Below, in pieces: positions 5,748 through 5,929 of a stretch of DNA of 5,929 bases. The stretch comes from Anaerolineales bacterium (lineage in GTDB: Bacteria; Chloroflexota; Anaerolineae; Anaerolineales; DRMV01): contig WGAK01000037.1 of NCBI GenBank assembly GCA_015494815.1, forward strand, positions 1-5,929. Direction: 5' to 3'. The notes beneath the pieces are model-generated. The model was not told the origin of the DNA and did no database searches. It saw nothing but the letters and a program-made list of their open reading frames with translations. The translations under genes were made by a program, and so were the position numbers. Within the stretch, counting starts at the first letter, position 1, and the number at the start of each line of letters is the position of its first letter.

Positions 5748-5890
5748 GTGTCATGGCGAGCCGCCACAGGCGGCGAAGCCATCTCCTGCGTGGGCCCGGC
5801 GAGGGCCTGGGCGTCTCGCGAGACGGCATAGGCTCCTGTCTGACGGCGTCAGGAGATTGCTTCGGGCGCTTCGCGCCCTCGCAACGACAC
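5748..5890. repeat. Structured inverted repeat with covarying hairpin arms
   Basis: Two 41-base arms (5748-5788 and 5850-5890) are inverted relative to each other, identical at 28 of 41 positions, with matching ends GTGTC and ATCTCCTG. Each arm contains a hairpin with a three-base loop: GCCGCC/GGCGGC (5760-5765/5769-5774) on the left and GGGCGC/GCGCCC (5864-5869/5873-5878) on the right. An outer stem lies beyond an internal loop (5753-5757/5778-5782 and 5857-5860/5881-5884). The 61-base centre holds three more inverted pairs: 5793-5797/5803-5807, the 14-base palindrome 5812-5825, and CTGAC/GTCAG (5840-5844/5848-5852). The arm core (GCGAG, hairpin, CGAAGC, ATCTCCTG) resembles a dispersed palindromic repeat I recall from many environmental genomes. 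It may be a non-autonomous mobile element, a cruciform-forming DNA site or a transcribed structured RNA. No target duplication is visible. Confidence 0.75.
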
Positions 5891-5929
5891 ATGCGAGGAT
5901 GCCTGCCGCGGACAGTAGGTCGCACTTGA

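Noticed and set aside
5748..5890. CRISPR array
   Set aside because: There are only two arms, inverted and imperfect, with a single structured spacer and no cas gene nearby.

Overview
This GC-rich window reads as an ordinary chromosomal segment of a bacterium. The gene content suggests Chloroflexota, perhaps an Anaerolineae-type lineage: a lipoprotein fusing a DsbA-like thioredoxin domain to a cyclophilin, an scpA gene, a cyclase-family hydrolase of the GIDAWGWD type and a highly conserved HD-domain protein. The taxonomic call is inference from remembered family patterns, not from a search. All five protein genes and the one tRNA lie on the + strand.

Layout. Bases 1-444 hold no convincing gene. 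They contain an imperfect inverted-repeat pair bounding about 150 bp (4-156) and several small hairpins. A textbook sigma-70 promoter (445-473) drives tRNA-Leu(GAG) with an encoded CCA end (488-574), followed by an intrinsic terminator (582-614). Eighteen bases beyond the terminator T-tract begins a 430-residue secreted lipoprotein (633-1925). It joins a CPGC thioredoxin-fold domain to a cyclophilin domain whose catalytic residues are largely replaced. An extended -10 promoter (1936-1944) follows its stop codon and probably starts a second transcription unit of four closely spaced genes: a 12-helix NnrS-like membrane protein (1975-3093), scpA (3114-3890), a metal-dependent cyclase-family hydrolase (3938-4711) and an HD-domain phosphohydrolase-like protein (4751-5578). 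Gaps between these genes are only 20-47 bases and each gene has a plausible Shine-Dalgarno sequence.

The last 351 bases (5579-5929) are non-coding. Their main feature is a 143-bp structured repeat (5748-5890) with two 41-base inverted arms. Each arm folds into its own hairpin. The two hairpins differ in sequence but keep their pairing through five compensatory base-pair changes, which suggests that structure, in DNA or RNA, is what is conserved.

How the genes work together: no single pathway is evident. The lipoprotein acts on protein folding or disulfides outside the membrane, ScpA acts in chromosome condensation with SMC and ScpB, and the other three have only family-level predictions. The unit looks like a housekeeping gene string rather than an accessory or defence island. 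I found no CRISPR array, transposase, toxin-antitoxin pair or phage gene. The observations most worth a second look are the covarying repeat, the degenerate cyclophilin fused to a redox domain, and the apparent dependence of the lipoprotein gene on read-through from the tRNA promoter.
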